Translations under genes and position numbers: made by a program
Shown here: positions 9,718-18,290 of the stretch, one piece after another
Layout of the letters: each line of letters opens with the position of its first letter
Numbering within the stretch: the stretch's first letter is position 1
Assembly (NCBI GenBank): GCA_052169395.1
Contig: JBQNCN010000003.1
Coordinates: 186,001 to 250,000 of the forward strand
Source of the DNA: Fimenecus sp052169395
GTDB lineage: Bacteria; Bacillota; Clostridia; Oscillospirales; Acutalibacteraceae
Reading direction: 5' to 3'
DNA: 64,000 nucleotides
Notes under the pieces: model-generated
What the model was told of the DNA's origin: nothing
What the model saw: only the letters and a program-made list of their open reading frames with translations
Database searches by the model: none

Positions 9718-10560
9718 TTACGCCTCCAATTCTTCAAGTGTTTTTTTCAACTCAGCCATCGCAAGCGAAAATTGTTCATCATTCGGTGCTACACCATGCC
9801 AAGATACTTTATTTTCCATAAATGAAATACCCTTGCCTTTTACAGTTTCCATTACAATACATGTAGGCTTTTCTTTTATATTTTTTGCCTGATTCAAAGC
9901 GGATTCTATTTCATCAAAGTTATGTCCATCGATTTTAATAACATTCCATTTAAACGCTTTAAATTTTTCATCTATCGGCATTGCAGAATTTATATCTTCA
10001 ATAGAACCGTCAATTTGAAGTCCGTTATGGTCCACAAATGCAACAAGATTATCAAGCTTATGATTACCTGCAAACATTGCCGCTTCCCATACCTGTCCTT
10101 CTTCAAGCTCTCCATCACCTAAAATAGTGTAAACTCTGAAATCTTTTTTTAATGCTTTAGCTCCGTATGCCATTCCGCAGGCAGCGGAAATGCCCTGTCC
10201 CAAAGAACCCGTGCTCATATCTACACCTGGAACAGAATTCATATTTGGATGTCCTTGTAAATATGAATTCGGCTTACGAAGAAATTCAAGTTCTTTCAAA
10301 GGAAAAAAGCCTTTTAAAGCAAGTGCTGCATAAAGTGCAGGAGCTGCATGTCCTTTAGATAAAACAAACCTATCCCTATCTTCAAATTTCGGATTTTCAG
10401 GATACACATTCATTTCAATATTATATAAATATGAAAGCACCTCACAAATACCGAATGATCCTCCCGGATGCCCAGACTTTGCACAATAAATACTGTTAAG
10501 TGCAGCCATGCGCATTTTTACCGCAAAAATTTCAAGCTTTCTTTTTAAAGCCTTTTCCAT
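9718..10560 (-). CDS. Transketolase, N-terminal subunit
   Basis: The 280-residue protein has the thiamine-diphosphate domain (SGHPGGSFG near residue 28; GDGELEEGQVWEA near residue 145 with the ThDP/metal site; HNGLQIDG near residue 175). The ATG at 10560 is chosen because GGAGG lies 5 nt upstream; a TTG four codons earlier overlaps that ribosome site. It follows rluD by only 16 bp with no promoter or terminator visible, so it is probably expressed from the long upstream operon. Confidence 0.93.
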   Translation of the reverse strand: MEKALKRKLEIFAVKMRMAALNSIYCAKSGHPGGSFGICEVLSYLYNIEMNVYPENPKFEDRDRFVLSKGHAAPALYAALALKGFFPLKELEFLRKPNSYLQGHPNMNSVPGVDMSTGSLGQGISAACGMAYGAKALKKDFRVYTILGDGELEEGQVWEAAMFAGNHKLDNLVAFVDHNGLQIDGSIEDINSAMPIDEKFKAFKWNVIKIDGHNFDEIESALNQAKNIKEKPTCIVMETVKGKGISFMENKVSWHGVAPNDEQFSLAMAELKKTLEELEA

Positions 10561-10576
10561 TACTTCCTCCAATAAT

Positions 10577-11491
10577 TTATGCCTTTTCTATCCTGTTTAA
10601 AAAATTAACAAACCAATCCGGGATTTCACTTCTAAATTCTACATATTCATTTTTTCTCGGATGAATAAAACCTAAAAGCGATGCATGAAGACACTGCCCT
10701 TTAAGTATTTTTTCAAACTTATTTACACCGCCATATTTTTCATCTCCGGCAACCGGATGTCCTATATGTGCAAAATGCACTCTTATCTGATGAGTTCTGC
10801 CGGTTTCAAGCGTACATTTAATCAGTGAATATCCTTTATATTCTTCGATTACCTCATAATGGGTTGTCGCAGGCTTGGAATTAACATTACAGACTGTCAT
10901 TTTTTGACGATTTCTAATATCTCTTCCAATTGGAAAATTAAGCGTACCAAGCTTATCCTTTAAATGTCCTTTAATAACAGTATAATACTGCCTTTTAAAG
11001 CTATGATTTTTTATCTGATCAGCCAGAATCTGATGTGAAAAATTATTTTTGGCAATCATCAAAAGTCCGCTAGTATCCTTATCTATTCTATGAACAATTC
11101 CCGGTCTTAATACACCGTTTAGATCTGAAAGATTTTTACAATGATAAAGCAAAGCATTTACAAGAGTATCCTCTAAATGTGAAGTTGCAGGATGAACAAC
11201 CATACCTTTAGGTTTATTAACTACAAGAATATCATTATCCTCATAAATTATATCAATCGGAATATTTATAGGCTGAGGTACAAATTCTTCAGGCACTTCT
11301 ATATCAAAAGTAACTATATCTCCCGTTTTAAGTCTATACTTCTTATTTGACAGTTTTCCGTTCACGACTATTTGTCCCTGCTCTATTGCTTTTTGAATAA
11401 AACTTCTTGAATAACATGAATTTTTATACGATGAAAACTTGTCAAGTCTTAAATTTTCATCATCTTCTTTTACTAAAAATTCAATTTTCAT
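10577..11491 (-). CDS. rluD: RluD-family 23S rRNA pseudouridine synthase
   Basis: The 304-residue protein has an N-terminal S4 RNA-binding domain (about residues 12-75) and the RluA/RluD catalytic motif GIVHRIDKDTSGLLMIAK (Asp near residue 137), followed by RTHQIRVHFAHIGHPVAGD. It isomerises uridines in large-subunit rRNA, most likely those of the 1911-1917 loop. It overlaps lspA by 4 nt; this lspA-rluD order is widespread in Firmicutes. A second RluA-type enzyme is encoded at 52.6 kb. Confidence 0.92.
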   Translation of the reverse strand: MKIEFLVKEDDENLRLDKFSSYKNSCYSRSFIQKAIEQGQIVVNGKLSNKKYRLKTGDIVTFDIEVPEEFVPQPINIPIDIIYEDNDILVVNKPKGMVVHPATSHLEDTLVNALLYHCKNLSDLNGVLRPGIVHRIDKDTSGLLMIAKNNFSHQILADQIKNHSFKRQYYTVIKGHLKDKLGTLNFPIGRDIRNRQKMTVCNVNSKPATTHYEVIEEYKGYSLIKCTLETGRTHQIRVHFAHIGHPVAGDEKYGGVNKFEKILKGQCLHASLLGFIHPRKNEYVEFRSEIPDWFVNFLNRIEKA

Positions 11492-12000
11492 TTTTTATCA
11501 TCAATACTTTTTTCCAAGTTTTCTATACATTCAGTTTCATTTTTCCTTAGTATATATATTTCATAAATCATGAATATAATAAGACAGAAAGCACCTACAG
11601 TTACACAAATATCGGCAAAATTAAAAACGGGAAAACTTATAAAATCAGTTTTAATATAATCAACCACATAGCCTTTTATAATACGGTCAACAAGGTTCCC
11701 CATACCTCCCGCTGTTATAATGGCAACATTGTAATGAAGAAACTTATTATCAAGTTTTTTAAAATAAAGCACATAAAAAAGTCCTATCAAAAGCGCTAAG
11801 GTAAACACTATCAACACAAGCTTGCTGTTTTTAAACAAACCAAAGGCAGCGCCCGTATTTTCAACATAGGAAAAACTTAAAATCCCTTTTATTACGGTAA
11901 CACTGCCTTTAACACTCAAACTTTTAACTGCGAAATATTTAAATAACCTGTCAAGAGTAATAAGAATGGCAATAAGCGCCGTTGTTATTATTCCCGTCAT
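11488..12000 (-). CDS. lspA: Lipoprotein signal peptidase (signal peptidase II)
   Basis: The 170-residue membrane protein has four predicted transmembrane helices and the family motifs VENTGAAFG, GGMGNLVDRI and VFNFADICV. The two catalytic aspartates lie in the NLVDR and NFAD motifs. It cleaves signal peptides from diacylglyceryl-modified prolipoproteins at the cytoplasmic membrane. The C-terminal tail (about residues 150-170) is charged and cytoplasmic. It lies between divIVA and rluD in a tight operon. Confidence 0.95.
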   Translation of the reverse strand: MTGIITTALIAILITLDRLFKYFAVKSLSVKGSVTVIKGILSFSYVENTGAAFGLFKNSKLVLIVFTLALLIGLFYVLYFKKLDNKFLHYNVAIITAGGMGNLVDRIIKGYVVDYIKTDFISFPVFNFADICVTVGAFCLIIFMIYEIYILRKNETECIENLEKSIDDKK

Positions 12001-12020
12001 TTAATTTCCGCCTTTAAATT

Positions 12021-13004
12021 TTATTTCTTTTTAAAAAATCCCATAAATGCAGATTTTTCATCACTCTTCTTTTCTTTTGCGGATTTAATTTCCTCTGCAG
12101 GCTTAACTTGCTCACGATCAAGCTTTATTTCAGGAATTTCATCCTCCTCATCAGATAAATCAAGTCCACTCATATCCATAGAAAATCCTTTGTTTAAAGG
12201 CTTTTCTATATCTTTTTCAGAAGAAATATCATTTTGTAATTGTTCTTCTTTCTGAAGTGATTCCGAATCTTTTATTTCTTCAGACTGCTCTGAAACAGCC
12301 TCATTATATTTTTCAATCAATTTTTCATTTTGAAGTTCTGCAGTCTGCTCTGATATTTCCTCTTCAGATTCTTCCAATGAAATGTCCTTAACAGGTTCTT
12401 TACGATCTTCTTCAGTATTTATTATCGGCTTTTCAGGTGCCACATATGCAGGAATATTGAGAATATGCTCAACATGTTCTTTATACATTACAATAAGCTT
12501 TTCCTTAAAACTTGCTGTGTCGCGCTTTATTGTATCCAATCTCAATTCCTCTGCCGTTATTTCCCTCTGAAGCTTTCCAAGTTCCTCATCGTGAGTTTTC
12601 TTTGCCTCAAAAACAACATCTTCGTATTGTCTGTCAGCTTTTTCCTTCAGTTCCTTTGCATATATATCAGCATTATTTTTAACTTTTTCAGCATTAACTT
12701 CAGCTTCAGATAAAAGAGTTTTCGCTTTTGAAGTAGCCTCCTCAATAATACTTGCACGAAGCTTATCCGCACTTACAAGTGCATTCTTGATGTTTTCCTC
12801 ATCTTTTTTATACTCTTCAACCTTTGTTGCTAAAAGACTGAGTTTTTTAATAAAATCCCTGTTTTGATTATAAATATTTTCGTAGGCTGCGGTAATCTTT
12901 ACCATAAAAGAATCCACATCTTCCGATCTATAAGATCCGCGCCCCGATGACTGAAACTTTTTGTTTTTTAATTCACTCGGTTTAATAATTTGTTCATTTG
13001 CCAT
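12021..13004 (-). CDS. divIVA: DivIVA-domain cell-division/polarity protein
   Basis: The N-terminus carries the DivIVA membrane-binding and first coiled-coil region (FQSSGRGSYRSEDVDSFM near residues 17-34), followed by coiled coil to about residue 180. The remainder is a long, very acidic Glu-rich tail (about residues 190-327) ending in basic and aromatic residues (GFFKKK). At 327 aa it is about twice the length of B. subtilis DivIVA because of this tail. DivIVA marks curved membrane at poles and septa. Its place next to sepF and yggS is the standard division cluster of Gram-positives. Confidence 0.9.
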   Translation of the reverse strand: MANEQIIKPSELKNKKFQSSGRGSYRSEDVDSFMVKITAAYENIYNQNRDFIKKLSLLATKVEEYKKDEENIKNALVSADKLRASIIEEATSKAKTLLSEAEVNAEKVKNNADIYAKELKEKADRQYEDVVFEAKKTHDEELGKLQREITAEELRLDTIKRDTASFKEKLIVMYKEHVEHILNIPAYVAPEKPIINTEEDRKEPVKDISLEESEEEISEQTAELQNEKLIEKYNEAVSEQSEEIKDSESLQKEEQLQNDISSEKDIEKPLNKGFSMDMSGLDLSDEEDEIPEIKLDREQVKPAEEIKSAKEKKSDEKSAFMGFFKKK

Positions 13005-13006
13005 TT

Positions 13007-13480
13007 TTATTCTCCACTGTCACTTCCGCCTGCAGAGTCAATAGACACTCCTCTCGGTGCAAGCGTTATTGAATTATTGTCACCATTTGAAGCCCTTGTA
13101 GCATGAAGAGCTCTTATAACACCCTTTAAATACCACACATAATTTGAAAGAGTTTGCCTGTCTGAAATAAGATTTGACAGGTTGCAAACTACAATCTGTC
13201 CATTTTCAAGACAATCCTCAACGGTATTAAGGTCTTTTTCCGTTTTTACAGAAATAATTTTAATATCATGTCTAGTATTATCTTGCGGCATACGCACGAC
13301 ATTACTATCTGCATTGTTTGTTCTTACCTTTCTACTGCTCCTTCTCGGTGCCGGTTCTTCCTGCTCATAATAATCATTCAGATTGTCAAAATCATCCTCT
13401 GTAAAATTTTCAGAATCTGCACCATAATCATAATCATCATCCGCACGCATAAATTGCTGCCATTTGTCTTTGAAGCTCAT
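13007..13480 (-). CDS. sepF: SepF cell-division protein
   Basis: The 157-residue protein has an N-terminal amphipathic start (MSFKDKWQQFM), an acidic Asp/Tyr-rich linker (about residues 12-55), and the SepF fold (IISVKTEKDLNTVEDCLENG near residue 75; VVCNLSNL near residue 97; FLKG-like YLKGVIRAL near residue 118). SepF tethers FtsZ filaments to the membrane and bends them at the septum. It sits between yggS and divIVA, as in other Firmicutes. Confidence 0.92.
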   Translation of the reverse strand: MSFKDKWQQFMRADDDYDYGADSENFTEDDFDNLNDYYEQEEPAPRRSSRKVRTNNADSNVVRMPQDNTRHDIKIISVKTEKDLNTVEDCLENGQIVVCNLSNLISDRQTLSNYVWYLKGVIRALHATRASNGDNNSITLAPRGVSIDSAGGSDSGE

Positions 13481-13489
13481 ATCGTCCTC

Positions 13490-14215
13490 CTAATAGATTC
13501 TACTGCCGAAAATCGCACTGCCTATGCGAACTTCCGTGCTTCCACTGAGTATTGCCGTTTCATAGTCATCGCTCATACCCAAAGACAAAATACTCATATC
13601 CACATTATCTATTTTTTTTGTCTTATTGTCAACATATATATTGTGGATTTTATCAAAATATTTAAATATTTCTTGTTCACTTTCACAAATAGGCGGTACC
13701 GCCATTATTCCCTTTATTCTTAATCCCTGAATTTCTGAAATTTCAAACAGTGTTTCCTCGAAGAGTTTCGGCACAATTCCGGTTTTACTTTCTTCCTCAG
13801 CAATATTTATTTCTAAAAGAATATCCTGCACAATACCTTTACTTACAGCGCATTTACCTATTTCCTTTGCAATTTTAACAGAATCAACTGATTCGATAAG
13901 ATCTGCAAATCCTACTATTTTTTTCACTTTATTAGTCTGCAAATGGCCTATAAGATGTTTGTTTATATTCTCCAAATGAAGTTTAGGAGCCTTCCTTAAA
14001 AATTCCTGTACCTTATTTTCTCCAATGCTCTTTATCCCACAATTATCTATTGCATAATTTATATATGGCTCATCAAAATTTTTAGTTACACAAAGTAAAG
14101 TTATTTCTTCAGGTTTTCTCGATACTTTTCTTGATGTTTCTAATATTTTCTCACGAATTTTAGCAATATTATATTCAATATCGGAAAATCTTTTAATCAA
14201 TAACTCGTCCATCAT
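13490..14215 (-). CDS. yggS: YggS/YlmE-family pyridoxal-phosphate homeostasis protein
   Basis: The 241-residue protein is a single PLP-binding TIM barrel: LLCVTKNF with the PLP lysine near residue 40, IGENKVQEF, HLIGHLQTNK, and SLGMSDDYETAI with GSTEVRIGSAIFG at the C-terminus. It buffers free PLP rather than catalysing a known reaction. The ATG at 14215 has GGAAAGGA 6-7 nt upstream; the TTG further upstream overlaps that site. It overlaps the preceding HlyD-like gene by 23 nt. The yggS-sepF-divIVA order is typical for Gram-positives. Confidence 0.92.
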   Translation of the reverse strand: MMDELLIKRFSDIEYNIAKIREKILETSRKVSRKPEEITLLCVTKNFDEPYINYAIDNCGIKSIGENKVQEFLRKAPKLHLENINKHLIGHLQTNKVKKIVGFADLIESVDSVKIAKEIGKCAVSKGIVQDILLEINIAEEESKTGIVPKLFEETLFEISEIQGLRIKGIMAVPPICESEQEIFKYFDKIHNIYVDNKTKKIDNVDMSILSLGMSDDYETAILSGSTEVRIGSAIFGSRIY

Positions 14216-15485
14216 ACAAGTCCTTTCCTTCAACTATTACTTCATCATAATTTGACACATATGTGTTTTCTTTTACCGCTTTACCGTTTTCATCAACTGT
14301 CGGTGTATTTGAAATGGCATAGATATCATCCGTGTACACAAGATTTACAAGTCTGAAACGAATTATATCTCCCGTTAAAACATACACTCCCATTTTTCCC
14401 TCTTCATTCTGTTTTAAAGCTGACTTTTTAAAACGAATACCCGAAATCTTTTTAGTGGAAATTTTAATTTCCTCATTGCGAACCCCGGCAAGATCTTCAT
14501 CCATAACTGACGCCTTAAAACAAACCGTATTAGTATTATCACCGTTATTTACTATTTTTTCTATTACTGCTGGAACATCTCTTGAACTTTTATTAAAGAA
14601 CTTAATTCCGACAGTATCTCCCACAACTAACCCTTCAAAATCATTTCTCGGAACAGAAGATATTATATACCAATTAAAACTTTCTACAATTTTTCCTATT
14701 TTTCCAGAACTTAAAACAATATTTTTTGACAAAAGTTCTTCAAGACGCTGCTTTGAAATATCTGAAACCTTATTATAGTCGACTTCATTTTCAAGTCCGT
14801 CAAGTGTGCTTATATAATAACCCGCTCTATCTATATTTATTTTCTTATAGCTCTGTCCGCTTCGTTGAAGTTCCGCTTTTTCCGCTTTTAATATTGAAAG
14901 CTTCTCAGAAACTTCAAATTTTGTGCCTGAAACAAGTTGTTTATCGTTAAACGCATTTCTTAAATTTTCTCTTAACACCTTTTCAGAATTTTTTTCTATT
15001 CGATTTTCAGAAATAATAAGCTGTTCCGCTTTTTTATAAATATTTTCATTTAATTCAACAGGAGTTGCCGTTCCCACAGAAGTCCTTTTTTGAAGTGTTT
15101 CATAATATTTAATCTCATCGTCTACTTCGTTCATACGCATATATGCTTTTGCGGCATCTTCAGATTCGAATATGATTGCAATTGTATTTCCAGCAGACAC
15201 TCTTGCTCCATCCTTAACAAGAGGCACCGCACTTCCGGCATTTGCATTTTCTATTATCTTTTCATCTCTTACAACAAAAGCCTTTGTGCCGATTTCTTTT
15301 TTCACTTCTGTCAAATAAGCCGTTTCAGTTTTAACAGGTTTATAATTAAGTTTAAAAACCTGAGATATAAAAAATGAGACTATAAGCAATACAAAAAGCA
15401 TTGATAAAATCCCAAAATAATTTATACCGTCAAACATTCCTTTGCCGTCATCCAGTTCAATTTTTCTCACGTTTTTTTTCTTCAT
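14193..15485 (-). CDS. HlyD-like membrane-anchored protein
   Basis: The 430-residue protein has one N-terminal transmembrane segment (about residues 24-43) and then an extracytoplasmic region like membrane-fusion proteins: a lipoyl-like half near residues 65-100 (VKDGARVSAGNTIAIIFES), a central helical hairpin, a second half and a beta-barrel. No cognate ATPase or permease is adjacent. The family is conserved in this position (between miaA and yggS) in many Clostridia, which suggests a role in the cell envelope or division rather than type I secretion; this is inference. The ATG at 15485 is preferred over a TTG four codons upstream. Confidence 0.75.
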   Translation of the reverse strand: MKKKNVRKIELDDGKGMFDGINYFGILSMLFVLLIVSFFISQVFKLNYKPVKTETAYLTEVKKEIGTKAFVVRDEKIIENANAGSAVPLVKDGARVSAGNTIAIIFESEDAAKAYMRMNEVDDEIKYYETLQKRTSVGTATPVELNENIYKKAEQLIISENRIEKNSEKVLRENLRNAFNDKQLVSGTKFEVSEKLSILKAEKAELQRSGQSYKKINIDRAGYYISTLDGLENEVDYNKVSDISKQRLEELLSKNIVLSSGKIGKIVESFNWYIISSVPRNDFEGLVVGDTVGIKFFNKSSRDVPAVIEKIVNNGDNTNTVCFKASVMDEDLAGVRNEEIKISTKKISGIRFKKSALKQNEEGKMGVYVLTGDIIRFRLVNLVYTDDIYAISNTPTVDENGKAVKENTYVSNYDEVIVEGKDLYDGRVID

Positions 15486-16407
15486 TGTTTCCCACAAAAT
15501 CTATAACATATTCTTTTAATTTTTCAAAAAGTTCCTGTTCATTACCATATTCATCTACATAAAGCCAAATGGCATTTTCCTTTCTCTTAAACCATGTAAG
15601 CTGCCTTTTTGCGTATCTTCTTGTAGCTTGCTTCAATGCATCAACACAAGACTCTAGGCTCTTTTCTCCTTTAAAAAACGGTGCCAGTTCTTTATAACCT
15701 ATAGCACCCGACGATGTCTTATATGGATTATTATAATAGTCCTTCGCCTCATCTACAAGTCCAAGCTCAAGCATTTTATCAACTCTTTTATTTATCCTGT
15801 CATAAAGGAGTTGTCTATCATTAAACGCAAGTACAATATAGAGACAATCAAATTCTTTTTCACCATCTTTTGAATGCTCCTTAAAATAACTTATAGGCTT
15901 TCCTTTTTCAAAAAAAACCTCAAGAGCTCGCCTTATGCGCTTTTTATTTTGCACAGGCGTGATTTCCGCAGTCTTAGAATCAACCTCTAAAAGTTTTTCA
16001 AACGCTATATTTTCATCAAAAAACTTTTGAACCGTTTTTTTTGTTTTTTGAGAAATCTCAAAATCCGGTAAAACGGCACTTTCAGTAAGTAAATCTATAT
16101 AAAGCCCCGTACCACCTGCAAGAATCGGAAGTTTTCCTCGCGATTCAACATCATTAATTATAAATTTTGCATCACGTATAAAATCCGCTGCACTGTAAGA
16201 CACTGACGGAGATAAAAATCCGACCATATGATGTTTTACCATCTGCATATCGTACTCACTTGGCTTTGCCGTCGCAATATCCATCCCTTTATATATTTGC
16301 ATTGAATCAGCTGAAATAATTTCTCCGTCAAACTCCTTTGCAAGAGCTAAAGCAAGAGCTGATTTTCCTGAAGCGGTAGGTCCCGCTAAAACAATAAGTT
16401 TTTTCAC
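15457..16407 (-). CDS. miaA: tRNA dimethylallyltransferase
   Basis: The 316-residue enzyme has the P-loop GPTASGKSALALALA at residues 8-22, ISADSMQIYKGMDIATAKP near residue 34 and the TRRYAKRQLTWFKR motif near residue 275. It adds a dimethylallyl group to A37 of tRNAs reading UNN codons. The product is the substrate for MiaB, encoded in the same operon. It overlaps both mutL (4 nt) and the HlyD-like gene (29 nt). Confidence 0.96.
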   Translation of the reverse strand: MKKLIVLAGPTASGKSALALALAKEFDGEIISADSMQIYKGMDIATAKPSEYDMQMVKHHMVGFLSPSVSYSAADFIRDAKFIINDVESRGKLPILAGGTGLYIDLLTESAVLPDFEISQKTKKTVQKFFDENIAFEKLLEVDSKTAEITPVQNKKRIRRALEVFFEKGKPISYFKEHSKDGEKEFDCLYIVLAFNDRQLLYDRINKRVDKMLELGLVDEAKDYYNNPYKTSSGAIGYKELAPFFKGEKSLESCVDALKQATRRYAKRQLTWFKRKENAIWLYVDEYGNEQELFEKLKEYVIDFVGNNEEKKREKN

Positions 16408-18290
16408 TGTATTCTTCCAAAAAGTCCATCAAGCTTATTTTTTGAAATTTCAATTGCAATAGGTCTTCCGTGTGGACAAAAGTGTATTGTTCCTAAGGTT
16501 AAAAGCTCCTTTGCAAAATACTCAAGTTCATTAAAATTTGTATTTTCTCCACCTTTTATAGCAGCACGACAGGAAACATTTGCCAAAAGCCAGTCCAATT
16601 TATCCGTTATCAAATTCTTTTTGTTTTCACTTAGATATTCGGCAGTTTCTGTAAAAAGAGAAACTACATCATCACCTGTAAGCAAAAACGGTGTTGAATT
16701 TACAATTATGGAATTGTTGCCAAAATCCTCAATTTCAAAGCCTGCTTGCCGTATCATATCCGTATTTTCCAGTACTGCAGAATAATCTTCACTTGAAAGC
16801 CTTACAGAAACCGGAGTTAACAGCATTTGTGAAAAAGACATATCCGTTTCACTTTTAAGCTTATCATATAACACTCTCTCGTGCGCAGCGTGCTTATCAA
16901 TCACCACGATTTTATTTTTGCATTCGCAAATAAGAAAAGTTTTGAATACCTCACCTACAAAACGAATATTTAACTCTTCATTTTCATCTTGATTTATATG
17001 TAAAGTTGTTTCACTTGACTTAGTTGTTGAAAGCGTATCATCAATAGTGTTTCCGCTTTTTACAGTCAAATCAATTATATCATCTCTCATATCATACGCA
17101 GGTGTTTCAGTATTATGAAGAAAGTCATAAGTTTTTTTTATTTTATTTTTTTCTTCATTAAACTGTATTTCAAACCCAACAACTTTTTTTTCATTATCAA
17201 TCTGTTTATAATCACCGAAACTTTTTTGAACAAACTCCTGGCTTGTAGGTGAAATGGACTTTAATATATTTACGCTTTCAATATTTACCTGAGGTCTTTC
17301 TTTACTTTTATCAAGTGCTGTTTTAGCTGCAGTATATACCGCATTAAACAATATTCTTTCATCAAAAAATCTTGCTTCGGTCTTTCTTGGGTGAACATTT
17401 ATATCAACAAGACTCGGGTTTATATTAATAAATAAAACACAGGCGGGAAAACGCCCTATCATTGTTCTATTTTTATACCCTTCTAAAAGCGCCGCCGAAA
17501 CCGTCTTACTTTTTATTATTCTGTTATTTACAAAACAAAGTTGCATTTTGGAGTTTCCACGTGACATAAAAGGCTTTGAAACAAAACCTTTTACACTTAT
17601 TTCATCAGAAATAAACTGTGCTTCCATAAGAGAATTATAAAAATCTCTACCATATACCGAATATATCGCATCAGCAAGCTTTCCGCTACCATTTGTAGAA
17701 AAAACCACTTCTCCGTCTTTTATATATCTGAATTTAATTTCAGGATGAGACACTGCCGCCTTTGAAACGGTATCCGTAACATTTGCGGCTTCGGAACGAT
17801 CGGATTTTAAAAATTTCATCCTTGCAGGAGTATTATAAAAAATATCACTTACAGTAATTGTTGTTCCGTTTGGACAGTCCACTTCCTCAAAAGCTTCTTG
17901 CACACCACCGCAAATTGAATATTTAGTTCCTTTATTTTCAGAAGCGGTTTTTGAAAATAAATTTATTTTTGAAACCGCCGCAACGGAAGATAATGCTTCC
18001 CCCCTGAAACCCAAAGTTAAGATCCCATTCAAATCCTCTCGATTTCTCACCTTAGAGGTTGCATGGCTCTCAAAAGCAAACGGAATATCTTCCTTTAAAA
18101 TACCGCAACCATCATCAGTTATTCTGATATATGAAATTCCACCACCACGAATTTCAAGCGTAATGCTTTTACTTCCGGCATCAATAGAATTTTCACAAAG
18201 CTCTTTAACAACAGATGCGGGATTTTCCACAACTTCACCAGCCGCAATAAGCTCATATATGGATTTATCCAGTTTTTTTATCCTTTCCAT
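16404..18290 (-). CDS. mutL: DNA mismatch repair protein MutL
   Basis: The 628-residue protein has the GHKL ATPase domain (ELCENSIDAGSKSITLEI, DDGCGI, TLGFRGEALSS) and a C-terminal dimerisation/endonuclease domain. Endonuclease-type metal motifs are present: DKHAAHERVLYD (usual consensus DQHA-x2-E-x4-E), SCRAAIK and FCPHGRPI. The endonuclease motif differs slightly from the consensus (Gln to Lys and final Glu to Asp). This is the nicking MutL of organisms without MutH. It overlaps mutS at its start (TAATG) and miaA at its end. Confidence 0.96.
   Translation of the reverse strand: MERIKKLDKSIYELIAAGEVVENPASVVKELCENSIDAGSKSITLEIRGGGISYIRITDDGCGILKEDIPFAFESHATSKVRNREDLNGILTLGFRGEALSSVAAVSKINLFSKTASENKGTKYSICGGVQEAFEEVDCPNGTTITVSDIFYNTPARMKFLKSDRSEAANVTDTVSKAAVSHPEIKFRYIKDGEVVFSTNGSGKLADAIYSVYGRDFYNSLMEAQFISDEISVKGFVSKPFMSRGNSKMQLCFVNNRIIKSKTVSAALLEGYKNRTMIGRFPACVLFININPSLVDINVHPRKTEARFFDERILFNAVYTAAKTALDKSKERPQVNIESVNILKSISPTSQEFVQKSFGDYKQIDNEKKVVGFEIQFNEEKNKIKKTYDFLHNTETPAYDMRDDIIDLTVKSGNTIDDTLSTTKSSETTLHINQDENEELNIRFVGEVFKTFLICECKNKIVVIDKHAAHERVLYDKLKSETDMSFSQMLLTPVSVRLSSEDYSAVLENTDMIRQAGFEIEDFGNNSIIVNSTPFLLTGDDVVSLFTETAEYLSENKKNLITDKLDWLLANVSCRAAIKGGENTNFNELEYFAKELLTLGTIHFCPHGRPIAIEISKNKLDGLFGRIQ

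Noticed and set aside
14193..15485. Type I secretion adaptor for the HlyD-like gene
   Set aside because: No ABC ATPase or outer component is nearby and the neighbourhood is housekeeping and division, so a secretion role is not claimed.
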